Shown one piece after another: positions 35,975 to 48,959 of a DNA stretch of 64,000 nt. Location: assembly GCA_009760855.2 (NCBI GenBank), contig WPIO01000030.1, positions 2,936,001-3,000,000 of the forward strand, in the 5' to 3' direction. The number at the start of each line of letters is the position of its first letter. The first letter of the stretch is position 1. Position numbers and translations under genes: made by a program. Under the pieces are notes generated by a model. That model was given only the letters and a program-made list of their open reading frames with translations. It was not told the origin of the DNA and searched no databases. This DNA is from Cristatella mucedo (lineage: Eukaryota; Bryozoa; Phylactolaemata; Cristatellidae).

Positions 35975-36990
35975 TTTAGCAATGTAATGTAATATAATTA
36001 ATCACTACCTTGATACTGCAAAGCAACAAACTATGTGAGTTTTAAAAAGGAAAGTATTGCTTAGCCTAAATTTCTTATGGCCTAGGTGGCTTTCGGTATT
36101 CAAAGGAGACACTTAATCAAAGTTTTGGGATTTGGAAACTAGCCTTGCAGCCATATACACAACCAGCTGTTGTAACCTTGAGGCTTTTTTGGTAGTACAG
36201 CCATTTGAGATTTACAATAGTCTATCTGAAATAAAACCAAGACTCTGGCTATATGATTTTTACATGCCACCGTGATAGTCAGTTCCTAATCTTAGATGGG
36301 CGTGGGGCGATATAGCTAGCTATAGAAGCAATCTTCTGAGCGAGCTTTTAAAATGTAGAAAGCTGCCGAAGTAAACAATTAAATTCGGAACGCAAGGTTA
36401 TGGTCGCACAACAGTATCACCTATTCGAAGAGCAAATCCTTCCATTCCAGTCACATATTTTGGGTGTCCTATGAGTAGCAGTTTCATTTTGTCGTGGTTT
36501 AGTTTAAGGAATAGCTTTTACATTTAGGCTTGAATGTCTGCTAGGCAAGCGTTCAATTTGTCAGTGGCTGTAGAATATTCTGGCAGTTAAAATCACAAAT
36601 ATTCAGCTTGGTATCGTCGGCATAAAAGTGAAATTATATTCCACGCCCCCAAATAATTTTTCTGAGTCTGAGTATATATGAAGAACTTCAAAGAGCCATG
36701 GACAGACCATTGTGGAATTGAAATAGTGACTCGTCTGTTGGATGCGAACTAACCGCCAAACGACACGATTGATCACGATCGAACAAGTACGATTTAAACT
36801 ACGCCAGTGACTCGTCTGCCACAACTATCGCTGTTTCCAATCGCTCAAGTAGGATGACGTGATGAAGAGAGTCGAATACAGCTGATAGCTCTAGCTGTTC
36901 TAGGGCAGTAATATTCCCGTCATAATTGCTTCGTAGGACGTAATAAGTGACACAGAAGAGAGCAGTTTAAGTTGAGTACTGCAGCTCAAG
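35975..36990 (-). mobile_element. LINE B, degenerate copy with 3' end
   Basis: Left end has ATGTAATGTAATAT, the ATTAC-type tail in reverse. Then come CTAGGTGGCTTTCGGTA (compare CTAAGCGGCTTTCGGTA) and GCCTTGCAGCCAT. RT residues on the minus strand include FHFYADDTKLNI-like (36570-36640, with YADD) and SAVFDSLHHVILLERLE near 36870. An internal deletion removes much of the C-terminal block. Confidence 0.75.
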
Positions 36991-37164
36991 CCACGATTGT
37001 ATTTTTTTGAAATTACCTTTTTGTTTTAGGTGTGCTGCCTGCTATTTGTTGACCATTATTTCAAAAAGCAGACATATTTGTTAGGTATTCGAGATTATTT
37101 ATTCATGTGCATGTGCACTTGGTTTCACTATGCCTCCTGTTTAAGGATGTCGACACCGATCGTG

Positions 37165-37250
37165 TGGCTTTCTCTACAGCATCTGTACTGTGATTAGAAA
37201 GAGATTCACTTCTCTGACTGTGCTACACCAATTTATTATGATAACTACTA
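37165..37250 (+). mobile_element. LINE A 3'-hairpin fragment
   Basis: GTGATTAGAAAGAGATTCAC followed by TTCTCTGACTGTGCT and an ATTATGATAACT tail. Confidence 0.5.
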
Positions 37251-37439
37251 TTGTGAACAAGATCGGAGAGTCCATTCCTAATTTTGAAGTATCCCCTCTC
37301 GACTCATGTCGCTCAATCACATCTACACGAAACCCTGTCTCTCATTTCCGTTCACTACCTCAATGTCTATATTCAAGGGTCTACCAGCGACCTGATCTGA
37401 AATGCATCTAAAAGTCGAAGATGATTACAATTCCTCTAA

Positions 37440-37790
37440 ATTGTATACCCATTAACCCATATATTCAAAGCTTAGATACACCCCTGACTTATCTCAATTT
37501 AAAAATCAACTAAAAACGTATCTATTCATGACAGCCATTAGTAGATCCCTGCAATTTGTCATTTATGTGCTTATGCAAGCTGACACCATTGCACATTGCC
37601 ACTAACTACGCTTGTATGCTGAACATGTGCATGCCACGCCTAGCCATGTTATTCTTGTTGTTTATCAAGCATGATACCACTAACCATTCGATCTAGCTTC
37701 CTTTGCAGCTATTGCAAAGCGTCTAGAAAGAGATAGAGTTCTCTGACGGTGCTTTATCAAACCTTTATTAATATTATTACGATGCGGTCA
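37440..37790 (+). mobile_element. LINE A 3' end
   Basis: Residual C-terminal codons (LSQFKNQLKTYLFMTA, 37490-37540), then the 3' UTR with GCAAGCTGACACC and GTATGCTGAACATGTGCATG, hairpin at 37705-37765, and ATTAATATTATT. Confidence 0.75.
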
Positions 37791-38905
37791 TGCATGACTA
37801 ACATCATTAATGCGTCCTTAGCCTCTGGTCATGTACCTCCAGATTTCAAAAAGGCTGTCGTAAGGCCACTATTTAGAAAGCAACACGAGACCAAGAGGAA
37901 TTTTTACAGCTTCCGTCCAGTCACCAAACTCCCATTGCTATCAAAGACACTGGAACGAGTTGTCTCAGACCGGCTTAAAACCAAAATCTCAAACGTAGCA
38001 AGTAAATTCTAGTCTCGGCTTATAGCTAATTACTTCACATAATCAGCATCACTTTCAGTATATAATAAACGTCTCAGAAGTTCAGGGGTAGATTCTCTCA
38101 GCTTGTTCTGTCAGCTCTGGTATTGATGCTATTGATAAAACAAAGTCAATTTCGACCGCCTATCATATTGCCTGGGCATGAATGGCGCTGAATTACAATG
38201 CTTCAGGTCCAATCTTAGTGTGAGACACGGAGTATTGATGTGAATCGACAGAAATCATCCGAAGACCACCTACGTATGCCTACCTCTGGGATCTGTAATG
38301 GGTCGGCTTCTTTTCACAGATTATACTCTCCCTCTTGCCCTTGTGATCGCCGAACACAATCTAGGCATTTACGTCTATACAGGTAACACTCAGTTGTACT
38401 TTTGCTTTGATCACTCCCAGCCTTTGAGCACGTCGAATTCTCCATACACCCTTGCTGCATGGCAGCAAACAATCTTTAATTGAATGTCGAGAAGACCAAC
38501 TTACTAGTTGTTGGCCAACCAAGTGAGATTAAAAAATTGGAAAACCTATCAATTAAGGATGATCTCTACCTGCATATTTCCTGTTAATTCCGCACGAAAT
38601 TTAGGTATATAGTTCCAACGTGAGCTTCATTAGATGAACTAATCAGTTCTACAGTCATGCCTGCCTTTTTTCAGCTACACTTACATTGCCGACGTTCGGA
38701 CTTGTTTAATTGGGTATAATAAATATAAATCCGTCAATGCATTTCATACATTCTGACTGGACTTCTGGGAATGAATGTTCGCTCGTCTACCGGCTGGTGC
38801 AATCAGGTGCTTATAGTTTGTGCAAGAACTCTGCAGCTAGGCTTGTCTGTCGTGAGCGTTGCAGTTTAAATTCAAACCACTTCATACCGCCAGAAAGTAG
38901 TTGCT
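37786..38905 (+). mobile_element. LINE A RT domain, 3'-truncated
   Basis: TNIINASLASGHVPPDFKKA, then AVVRPLFRKQ and FRPVTKLPLLSKTLERVVS (37800-37960), a degraded FDRL palm region, PLGSVMGRLLFTDYTLPLA (38280-38340), YTGNTQLYFCF in place of the ADD box (38370-38410), then degenerate RNLG-like residues and SAARLVCRERC. It follows the tail of the preceding copy head to tail. Inactive. Confidence 0.8.
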
Positions 38906-41900
38906 CCCCATGACTTATTCTGGTTGTTTGGCACACGTCGCAACCACAGCCAGACCGATAAACTGACTCTCTGTTAGGTAATTCTGTAGATGACTACTGC
39001 TTTATGCTTCAGCATATGTTTCCCTGTGATCGACCGTGTAACCAAGCTATTTATGATAATACCTCAGCTAAAGCTTTTGAGCTATTTTCAATCCAGGGAC
39101 TAGGTTAAAGCAGATCCGACCCTGTAAGTACGTACATTTACAGCGGAGTGGACATTTTACTTTTTCACTCGCTGTTGTATCCGAACATGCCGGCAGCAAT
39201 GGCTCAGCGGTTGTGGTCAGTGAAGCTGAGCTTCGGCCACGAGGCTGCATTTTGCCATAAATGGGCAAGAGGTAACCACCACTAAACTTGGTTTGGGGCG
39301 AACGGGATTCAAGCAGATTCGATGAGCCAATGTCTACAGGTTGCATTTCCAGGACAGCTCATGGGACGTTTGCAAAAACCTATAAATCGAAGAGCTGCTC
39401 CGACTTATACCAGATATTTAGCGATCATGATAAATAAATGTTGAATAAATATACTTCAATTGCTACGTGCCCTGAGCTATCTTCATCGCTATTCGTGCTT
39501 CGCATATGCCACAGGGCTGAGTACACGACTTTGGCTATCAAAATACATTCACCTCGACCTACGACGTTGAACCTGAGTACCATACTCATTGAAATGCCGG
39601 GTATTTTACAAATAGTGCCGTCTTTTGCATGGCTACCTAAGTAGCTTTTCCTTGCTTCAGGCTCGTTACCTATAGCTGCGAGAGAAACAACAACCAATAG
39701 AAGAAAGGAAGAGCAAGGGATGTAAAGAAATGCAGGTAAGTGACTGAATATTTAAGTTAAATTGATGGGTGAAGATCGGGTGGGAGAGCTGACGTACGGA
39801 AAGAGGGACGTATTCGACATATGACAGCCGGCCCTATATATCCCTAGCAGGCAAAACTGCTAAAACTGCCAAACAGCCGCAGTCTCAAGCTCTTGGCCCA
39901 TGGGTTACTGCAGATGGTAAACTAGGTAGGGCTACTAAAGTGCAAACCTAAAAAGCGTGCACAAGATCAGGACTGCATGTAAAGCAGAATAGAGGTTAGC
40001 TGATCAAATAGTCTCAACTGTATACAGGTTAGCTGTTCAAAAATTGACATAAATGTAGTTGCAGAAGCGCATAGGCAGCTGTCACACCTCTTAGTTACTG
40101 TGTGCGACAAAGAATTTCCTGCTGTATTCCTCGAATTCACGACCTTGGTCGGGAACAGTGAGCATTCGACTGCCCATCGACTGGCACACGGGGACTGTCT
40201 TAAGCTGGATACCAATCAATTGTAGTTAACATAATAAGTCTCTAAGAACATTGCAGAATCGCCGATGCACAATTAAAAAATGCTGATGACGAACATCATG
40301 CTTTTCCTTCATGAATTTGGTCAGCATCATGCCTTTGGACCATTGTGGCCATCTAGCCAGCCACTGCTAGCGAGCCAGTATCCGTAGGGCTTGCAATAAG
40401 TGCTGCTTTGACGTCTTTTCGTTCAGGGGCTACCTGTGGAGGCCCAGCTGGAAATAGCCGTCTTTTTAGTGTAGTCACTCGCACATTCGGAGAAGATTCC
40501 ATTCCATTCCACACTGGTGAAATGCTTTACAAAGCATGTCATTGTCGGCTATTGCGATATCTCCCCGGACTGACTGGTCTCAATGTAAAGTCAAATACAG
40601 GGAGTAAGCCGGGGCAAAGTGAACAAGCCACCAAGAACGTTGGGAGATAAGGGGCTTATTACTGAGTGAACAGAGTTAACTTTGATTGTGCTCTTCGGGT
40701 TCTTCGGATGCATTTTAATGGCTAGTGGCAGAGACATATTGGCTGGTACCGTTTGCCCCCTACAGCTGAGTTGCCACCTGGGCCGCCCTCGATTTCTTTA
40801 TCCCTTGGAGCGCCATTAAAGACAAATCTAAGTCACTTATTCACTCGATGAGCCGCCGACGAGTTTGTGGCGAATAAAAACCATGATTTGGCATTAACAT
40901 GTCGGTGTTAGTTGTAGGTCTAGTCCGGCCTAAAAGAAAATTTTGTCGGTCCTTCCCTCTGCAAAAACCTTTTGGATGTCTAACCACACTAGATGAAGAT
41001 CGTGGCTTTACCAAAGCTAATGCCTATGGCCCTTAGTATGCTGCTCAACAGTGCTAATGCTTTTTTGACAGAGTTCTGCTTCATCTTAGTTTATACTGCT
41101 CTTACGCTCACACAATTTGAGTAGGGAGGGCCTAGACATCAGGCCACGATCGAATTGTAGTCACCTGTTTTATCAGCTTTAGTCCTCGAAAGCTTAATTT
41201 GTAATGTTCGTAGTTAGCGTGTGTATACATTACACTTTCTCCACCTGTGTCTTTATTTGCAAGCTTCATACCGATAATGTTGAGTCTGTAATAAGTTTCC
41301 ACCGCTCACGACCGTTTAATAACTACATCATTACCTTGGCATGGTAAGCTACTACGATCATTTCCCAAATTGCATCAATTTTCGCAACACTATTAACACT
41401 GCTCTTGCCCAGTCAAGCACAAGAACAAGCTAACTGCAGTAGATTGACATCATAAAAACTTTGGACGCTATCAATGCCCAGCTGGTAGGTGCAACTCTCC
41501 TGGTTACCCCAGTCGACGATGCTGACACTGCACGATCGTTGCCTATGAAACCTTTGGTACTTTCATGCAGCAGGTATATGTAAGTACCTTCGAGACGGTC
41601 CAAAGCAGCTTCAAGCACATATATGTAGATATTTTCGGTATGTCACCCTATCGAAAGGTTTGTGGCACCTATTAATGTACAAGAACCGTTTTGCAAGGTT
41701 GCTGGAAGTAACCCACATGGCCAAGCTCACCGCCCAGCCTTGTTCAGGCTTTCATAGTGGGTTGGTTTAGGTTTTTCTCGTTTCAGTTTCCCTCACTCTT
41801 CACCAGCAATGGCAGAGTCCTATTCGGCTCCTCTGCGTGGCCTGATTCATAAAGCTTCTCGATTGCCTGTATATTAAAACTATGCACTATCAACTTGAAG

Positions 41901-42285
41901 CAAAAGGGTTAGAGACTGTTTTTACCAGCAGTTGAAGGCCACTGTTGAGGTTACCTCATATTGGACGCATAGCACATTCAGGTCTTAGCGATACGGGTCG
42001 GGCTGCCATGTGAAGCGGCAGAGGACTTGAGTAACAGCTAAGCTCCAGCGGCTTAAGACTAAGAATCGCTATATATCCTGGATAAATTAGTTGCTTCTGC
42101 TAATTGCTACTCACCAATACCGCCGAAACAGAGTTTGAACCGTATTCTTTTAGAGACCAGGCAAGTTTTTATATAACCAAGCTAGGCTGCACTACAGGGT
42201 GCTCCTAATCACGCCGGTTCGTTTTAGTAGCCAGAATTTTTTTGCTGCAACAATAGTGTATCTTCTCAGACCGTGTTATGGGGTC
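38906..42285. other. No recognisable gene
   Basis: Frames at 39068, 39425, 39967 (minus) and 39438, 40408 (plus) show no domain. The 39967-40215 frame shares a short run with 31993-32280. No LINE A or B residues. Confidence 0.35.
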
Positions 42286-42292
42286 TCTAAAC

Positions 42293-42396
42293 GACTCTCT
42301 TTCTCTCTCTATCTATCAATCTCTCTCTCTCTCTCCCTCTCTCTGTGTCTCTCTCTGTTTTTCTTCTCTCTCTTTCTATCTCTGTCTCTGTCTAAA
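42293..42396. repeat. (CT)n microsatellite, interrupted
   Basis: CT repeat with CTTT, CTAT and CTGT interruptions. Confidence 0.93.
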
Positions 42397-44990
42397 TAGA
42401 ATTGAAACTTTATCGCCTAAAATTTATACGTATACTGATTAATTTATTTAGACGAAGCCAGAGATAAATCCCTGCTATTGTGAAAAACAGTGCAGATCTC
42501 AAGTTTAGTTGAAAATTTAAGAACTCTCATCATGCATTGACCGTGTAATGAAACTTAAAAGGCACACCGTTTCATTGTAAATGAGGCCTTCTAAAATCAC
42601 TAGCCTTTACTACTACCAGTTGCAAACATTAACCTCAAAGTAGCAAGATTCAACCAGTTGGGACAAAATAGAATGCAGAGATAGGTAAATCGACTGTTTA
42701 GTTTGCATATATGCTGCTTCCGGTTTACTTCCCAGTTAGTTTTTGTTTGCATAATCGTCTTTAAGACTTTCTTTTTGTGTGGAAATAAGCAAACAATCAT
42801 TTTAAATTTCTAACGTGCTTGTCTTTTGAAAGTTACCGAATCAATTATTCGATTGCTAAATCAATCTTAGTATTTTTTTAAACTGCCATTCAAGCCAATG
42901 CCATTCAAGCCAAACTTTCAACAGAGCCTAATATTTCCTTTAATTGCGTTTAATGCTTTGTAACCCAAATGTCGATGGCAACATGTCCGTTTTCTTGAAA
43001 TTATTATTCAGAAGCAAGGAATAACAAATATTTGGGTAGAGATAATCGTGCCGATCTAGCACATTGCGGTTGCCAAATTAGATGGGTAAAGGGAAAGCAA
43101 ACTGGAAGGGACATTGTACTTCGTTTTGCTATTGCTAGTACAAAGGCTGTCGGGGGGGGGGGGGCTATTGCTTATGCCATTCCATGGCTGCTACTGCGTG
43201 CTAACTATATATGGAAAGATAAAATTAACTGATGATATGATCATTTTATTAGCTAATTCCTTCGGTATTAGCTGGTCAATTAATAGTGTAACCTAGTCAC
43301 ACCTGTTGGCTGACTAAATTACAAGAGGCAACTGCCACATGCATCCATCCCTTGCTTTGCCTCTGTTTCTAGGAATCATGCTTGCATTTTAGCCTATCTC
43401 GGTTCGGAACTTTTACCGGCCGTTCGGGAAATAGGTTCATCCATAAATGTAATTCTGAAGTTGCAAGCACTAGGGCCAAGGTGGCACTAATTAACCTTGA
43501 TCTGCTAATGTATTAGTGAGTTGGACACACTGGCTGGTGCTAAGCTCACAGGCCTATCGCTGGCTGGGAATATGCAAATGTATTGTAGATACGAGACATA
43601 CTTTTGAGGTCTATGTGTTCGTAAATAAGAATGGTAGCCAAGCACTACTTAGCCACAGAGTAAATCAAAGAGATTTTTAAAATGCAAATGGCTGCATAAT
43701 TACTGTATGTTAAATCGGTGGCGTGTATCCAAATGAAAGCCTATTCAGAATTCTAGGTTGGCATCCCTGTATTACAGGAAACAAGATGGGTGAAATTGTG
43801 TTGTTCGCATTATAACTCGTCCAGGCATTCTTTTCAACAGCAACGATCTTGACCTTAAGTTTAGACTACTAAAGGGTGAAAGTGATGCAAATGTCAGAAG
43901 CAAATGATGGTGCAAAGTCATTGCTATCGAAGAATCTGGGATACCGAAAAAAAATCTGCAGAATCCCAGCTTGTGGTTTAGAAGCTGCAAGCTGCAAGTA
44001 GACATCTGTGGCTCTTCAGCGCCCCTTCTACTGTGGAAGAGCAGTCCTTTAAAGGACTGAATGATGCAATTGTGAAGCCTCAACCCCTCCCCCACATATA
44101 CACATTCGTGATTGTCAGACTCAGTGCCAAGAAAAGAACAGATCAAACTAACCTAGTGCAGTATTGCAGTCTTACTTTGCATTTTAGCAGTCTTTACGAA
44201 TGAATAGTGAGCCTTGCCTCCATTTCAGCTCCGGTTTTATCACACAAGCTTCTGCCATATTTATGCACTTCAGCCCTTGCAAGATTGATCTCTTGAAGTG
44301 CCCGTAAGCAATCGAAAGTCAGCTTTTCGCAATTGCTTAGAAAAACTACCGAGTGATCTGGTTTTATGAAAGTGGATGTTGAATCATAAGTGGCAGCAAT
44401 TATTTAAAAATCATAAGCATACATTAAATCCACCCCTTGCTCGACTCCACCACTTGTTAATCGCACACAAACGCAGACCTACCTGAGCTACACATGCAGC
44501 CAATTTTGTAACTGAAGAAAGGGGTCACTGCCAAGTAGTTTCTTGTTCACAGAAATTGGCCGCAGCAACCCTTTGAAACACCGTGGGCTGGGATTATGAA
44601 ATACTGCTTGTATGAAGACGGGTCCTATTCATGTCCGGTTTGTTAGGCGATAAGTAAGTCACAGGTGTGCAACGGTTAGCTTACTGCCGAGTGATTTACT
44701 AAGGCGAACGTCTCTGTCTAAACAAAAACTTCCAAATGCAATGGCCTTGATTACCAACTCTGAGCTCGACAGAGTAACTTCGATTACTAACTATGAGCTT
44801 GGCCACTGAATCGTAATTAAGAGTCACTCATTAGATAGCTTCGATGAGCCGAGGCTTATCAAGTGCTCAATTTATGATCATGTATGGACGATATTATTGC
44901 ACGACTTTTCACAAAGCCATTATATGAGGCACGGTCCATATATAAAGCTACTCCATAGGAGCAAGCGTATGCCTAAAAGTGAGTATTAAA
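42397..44990. other. No recognisable gene
   Basis: Includes a G homopolymer of about 14 at 43150-43163. A 124-codon minus frame (43772-44146) has no recognisable residues, no signal peptide and sits in AT-rich sequence; I do not support it as a gene. Confidence 0.35.
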
Positions 44991-44992
44991 TG

Positions 44993-45478
44993 TGATGTAA
45001 TGTATCTCCGTCAGTAACTCCACAAAGTCATAAAGACCATGTGGGTGTTACGCAGGAGAGTTTTGTATAGCCCACTCACAGCCTAAGCGGCTTTCGGTAC
45101 GCATTCGGTAGACAACAGACTTCGTCTCACGCAGCAAAGAGGAAGTGGGAAGCATAGCAGAGTCAGGAGAGCAGTTGAGGTAGTGAGTAGCATAGAAGTA
45201 GCAGTTCAGGACCACTGAAAAAGATGCGCCATAGTCGGCAGTTGGAAAGCAGTTGTCGTTGCGTAAGAATTGTGGAAGCGAGTTCCAGTCTAGGACCTGC
45301 AGAGCTAAAGCTTCTGTCGCCAACTGTCTTTAAGCGGAGGAATGGGACAGCTAATTTATTGTCCACACAGGACCTGAAGGCTCGAACAGGCTGAAACTGA
45401 TGCAGCAGCTCAGCTAGGTACGAAGGAGCCAAGCCATGGCGGGCCTTGTGGGTCAGCGTAAGAACTTTGCTCTACTAA
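44993..45478 (-). mobile_element. LINE B 3' copy
   Basis: 3' end at left with GATGTAATGTATCTCCGTC, then the C-terminal block in two overlapping frames (RLGC end, SLLRETKSV, FRSCVDNKLAVPFLRL, VGDRSFSSAGPRL, MAPSYLAELLHQFQPV). Truncated at 45478 inside the HKARHGLAP region. Very similar to the copies at 4.9 and 12.6 kb, so fairly recent. Confidence 0.82.
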
Positions 45479-46012
45479 AGCTGAGCCTAAGCAATTTTAA
45501 GCCTTTGAACGAGTCTATTGAAAGTCAAGTATTGCATCAGCCTTAGTAGGCAGGCCATTAGTTGGGCTTTTTCAAATAGGGCTTGAGGTTACCGCTCCTA
45601 GCCGAATATCGAGCGTCTTTATGTGTCCTTACCGTCGGCCTATTGAGGGCGTCCCTTCTTGGCACATTGTATACATTTCGCGGCTACCCGATCCAGCAGG
45701 AGCTATGCAGTCGAAGAATTTGAAGTCAGATTTGTTACTTAAGCTGTTCAGGACCCTTGAATACGTCGCGAACTACCCTCTATGCATGTGACTCTGTTGG
45801 TGGACATTGAACAAGAAAGATGAAGTCCTTCATTCGCTTGTGTGAGTTGAATAACGGATGCATGTTTATTCTTTGAGAAAAGAAAAATTCTTTCTACACC
45901 GTACTCGCGTATTTAGGAAATCACCAGCTGAGCGTTTTCAAGTTTTATTATTGTGATTTAAAATTAAGAAAATTGACACATAACTTCGTTCTTTTGAAGT
46001 TAATTAAAAGTA
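45479..46012. other. No recognisable gene
   Basis: No family residues or open frames. Confidence 0.35.
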
Positions 46013-46415
46013 AATAATAATAATAATGTTAATAATAATGCACTTCATAAAGTGCCCTCGGAGAACTTAATCTCTTTCTTGGCTCTTTTACATTTGCTAC
46101 AAAGTGAAATGCAATTAAATGGTAAGTAAAATCATGCTTGAAAAACAAACAACATGAATAATATGGTTAGGGGTGACATGCACAGGGTCAGCATGCAAGT
46201 GTGGTTAGTGGCGGCATGCACAGTGTCAGCACGCATAAGCACATGAAGGACCATTCACCGCGACCCACTAAATGCTGCACTAAATATGTGTGTTTTTCAT
46301 TTCCTTTTAAATGTGGTCAGGTCAGGGGATGTTCTAACGCAGGTCCGGAGGGAATTCCAGGCTTTGGGAGCATATGAACTAAATGCACTGTCTCCAAAGA
46401 ATTTAAGGTTTAAGA
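46013..46415 (-). mobile_element. LINE A 3' copy
   Basis: Tail (ATTATTATTAACATTATT in reverse), hairpin, 3' UTR with both GTGCATGCYGCCAC and GCATGCTGACCCTGTGC segments, then codons for the SFGDSAFSSYAPKAWNS block where it is truncated. Confidence 0.82.
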
Positions 46416-46609
46416 AAATACTCTTGGCACCGATGTGCAGAGGCTTAAACTGATGACGGAGAACAATATACCAGAATTTAAAAGTGCCAAACTTGGAAAT
46501 ATGCTTCTTGTTAAAGTGGAGTTATGTCAAAGTGTGAAGCAACTGTCAGAAATATCTACTGCAAATGTCAATTATAAACGGTAGTCAGCTGAGAGAAAGG
46601 TGAAGTATT

Positions 46610-48080
46610 TCAAGCTGAGATTAAGGTGAAGAGTGCTCAAGAAAGCGATAATAGACCAAGTGAACTTGAGCAACTTCCGCACAGTCTCTCTTCTACGGTT
46701 CTATTAAAAAATACTGTAATGAGTCGTGGCTGACCACCTGCACTCATACATTGAAACTTGAAAACCTTGCTAGTAAGTTCCAGTCTGTTTATACAGCTAA
46801 TCACTCCACAGAATCAGCATTGCTTCGGGCGTACAACGCGTTACTTAAGAATGCAACCTTTGTTCGAATTTCTCTTCTGTTTTAGCTCGATCTTTCGGCA
46901 GCTTTTGATAATATCAAGCACGAGGTCCTTATTGAGCACCTTGAATACCTCCCGGGCATCACTAGTACTGCTCAGCAATGATACAGGTCCAATCTAGAAG
47001 ACTCCCGAGTGTTGACGTGAATAGACAAAGATACTCCAAGCAACCCATAAAATATGGGGTACCTCAGGGCTCTGTACTAGGTCCAGTTCTTTTCATGTTT
47101 TATGCTCTCACTCTTGCCGATGTGATTGCCAAGCACAATCTAGGCTTTCATTTTATGTGAGTAACACTCAGCCGTAGCTTTGCTTTGATCCCTTCCAGCT
47201 CACCAGCTCGTCGAATTATCTCAACTCCCTTCCTACAAGTACTTATGGCATATGCACATGGCTGGCAGAACATTTCCACAATTCAATGATAATGAAAAAC
47301 CATCTTACTAGATATTAGCAAATCACAGCGATTCAGAATTTGGGAAGGCTAACTCTCAAAATACGCTCTGAAAGCATATCTCCTGTTGAGTATGCACGAA
47401 ATCTAGGAGTCATATTCCGAAGTGACCTTTCATTTGACGACCAAGTCATCTCTACGGTCAAGTCTGCCTACTTTAAGCCACATAGCAATGCTGAAATTCG
47501 GGCTTGTTTAGACAGGGATACCACATCTAAGTTGGTCCATGCATTTCTACATCACGTCCTAACTTCTGTAACTCATTGCTTGCTGGCCTACTGCCCTGTT
47601 CAATCTGGTGCTTACAACTGGTGCAGAACTTTGCAGCTAGGCTTGTCTGTCGTGAGCGTCGTGGTTGCCACGTCATGCCACTTCTCGCCGACCTGCACTG
47701 CCTCCCTGTCAAGCAACGCAATGACTTCAAGGTTTTTGTCACTTCCTTTCAGGTCCCTTCATTTACTACTCCAGCCTACCTAGTAGATCTACTCCCCCAC
47801 TAGGCTAAGAATCGTTCCATTTGCTTTACGGAATCTAACTGGTTGACTATACCTCGTACTAAACTCAATTCTTTGGAGACCGTGTCTGTAAGTCGTATGC
47901 TCCCAAAGAATGAAAGTCACTACCGACCTGTGTCACGACATCTTCGGACTTGTTCTCATTTACGTCGGAACTAAAACCACATCTACCTATGATAGCATTT
48001 ATTGGGTCATTGTGATTCTTTCTTTATCTGCTTATCATTGTATGCATGCTGACAATGTAGCTTGCTGCTGTTGCCTTAAT
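46610..48080 (+). mobile_element. LINE A, RT domain to 3' UTR, cut at the tandem-unit border
   Basis: Degenerate NFRTVSLL, HLHSYIETxNLASKFQSVY (46735-46800), a run like [51 protein letters not shown] (47055-47112), then RNLGVIFRSDLSFDDQVIS (47398-47457), AARLVCRERRGCHVMPLLAD and VKQRNDFKV. The 3' UTR runs to 48080 (GCATGCTGACAATGTAGC) and stops without hairpin at the left edge of the first tandem unit. Confidence 0.83.
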
Positions 48081-48384
48081 GTGTCTCCGGCAGCAGCAGT
48101 GCTAGTGGAGTATCACTGAGACATGAAGGCAGGAGCAGGCGAACGTGAGTGGTGAACGAGACTCTACTTTTCATTCCCCCAGTGGGTAAACTTACGAGCT
48201 AGGGCCGACTCACCACAGATAAGTGAGAGCATCTGTGGTGTGCCACTGTGGTAGGCCACTGCGGTAGGTCACATGCTTACATCAAAGGCTGCAATGAGTC
48301 AATTGCTCAACCACTGGCTGCGGGTGGGGCAGTGGTCAGTGGCCAGGTCAGTGGCCGGGACGCAACAGGCGAACGCCAGCTACA

Positions 48385-48575
48385 CTGACACTCACCACAC
48401 TTGCACGCCGACCCTCTGCACGTCACCCCTAACCGCGTTATTGTTATTTTTTGAGCATGCTGCCACAAATGATTCAATTTTGCTTCCAATGCATCAATTT
48501 TAAATTGCCTAGTAATAAATTAAGTTCTTTGAGGGCGCTTAATCAAAAGTATTGTTATTATTATCATTGTAATTG
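48385..48575 (+). mobile_element. LINE A 3' end inside unit 1
   Basis: CACACTTGCACGCCGACCCT, GTCACCCCTAACC, a worn hairpin region (GCCTAGTAATAAATTAAGTTC, GAGGGCGCTTAATCAA) and ATTGTTATTATTATC. It may be the continuation of the LINE A that stops at 48080, with the 300 bp opening of the unit in between. Confidence 0.65.
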
Positions 48576-48724
48576 AGAAAGTTACTCGGCTTAAAACTGG
48601 GAATCAAAACGATGGCAGTAAGCTCAAACCTAGTACTGCTATTCTAACAGATGTTAAGCTCAATAAGCACACAAATTTAGCAAACGTGCAGACACTAGTG
48701 TTAACCGTTAATTTATTACTATAA

Positions 48725-48858
48725 TTCATACGTATTGTGCACTTTGAGAACTAATTCTCTATGTAGGTTCTTCAAACTTGCCATGGGTCAGAGCCTATGA
48801 CCTCAGATAAACCGTTAATCGGAGTGAGCACCTTAACCACCTGGTGAAGTCTGGAAGC
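48725..48858 (-). mobile_element. SINE-2 copy in unit 1
   Basis: On the minus strand: CACCAGGTGGTTAAGGTGCT (tRNA-Ser/Leu-like A-box arm), then GAGGTCATAGGCTCTGACCC (degenerate B box), then GAGAATTAGTTCTCA. Same family as 31.64 kb. Confidence 0.6.
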
Positions 48859-48959
48859 CTGATTTACAGCTTGAGAAGCGAGAGATTAAATTTTTTCAGA
48901 AGGGCACAGAAATGACGTATGATAATGTGCAGGTACCTAGTAGCTTAGCCTTCAATGAA

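Noticed and set aside
43772-44146. 124-codon minus frame
   Set aside because: Longest frame in its region but no recognisable domain, signal peptide or homologous copy; length is not exceptional for 64 kb.
47527-47742. Minus frames over LINE A coding sequence (also 30501-30710)
   Set aside because: Antisense shadows of the RT C-terminal region.
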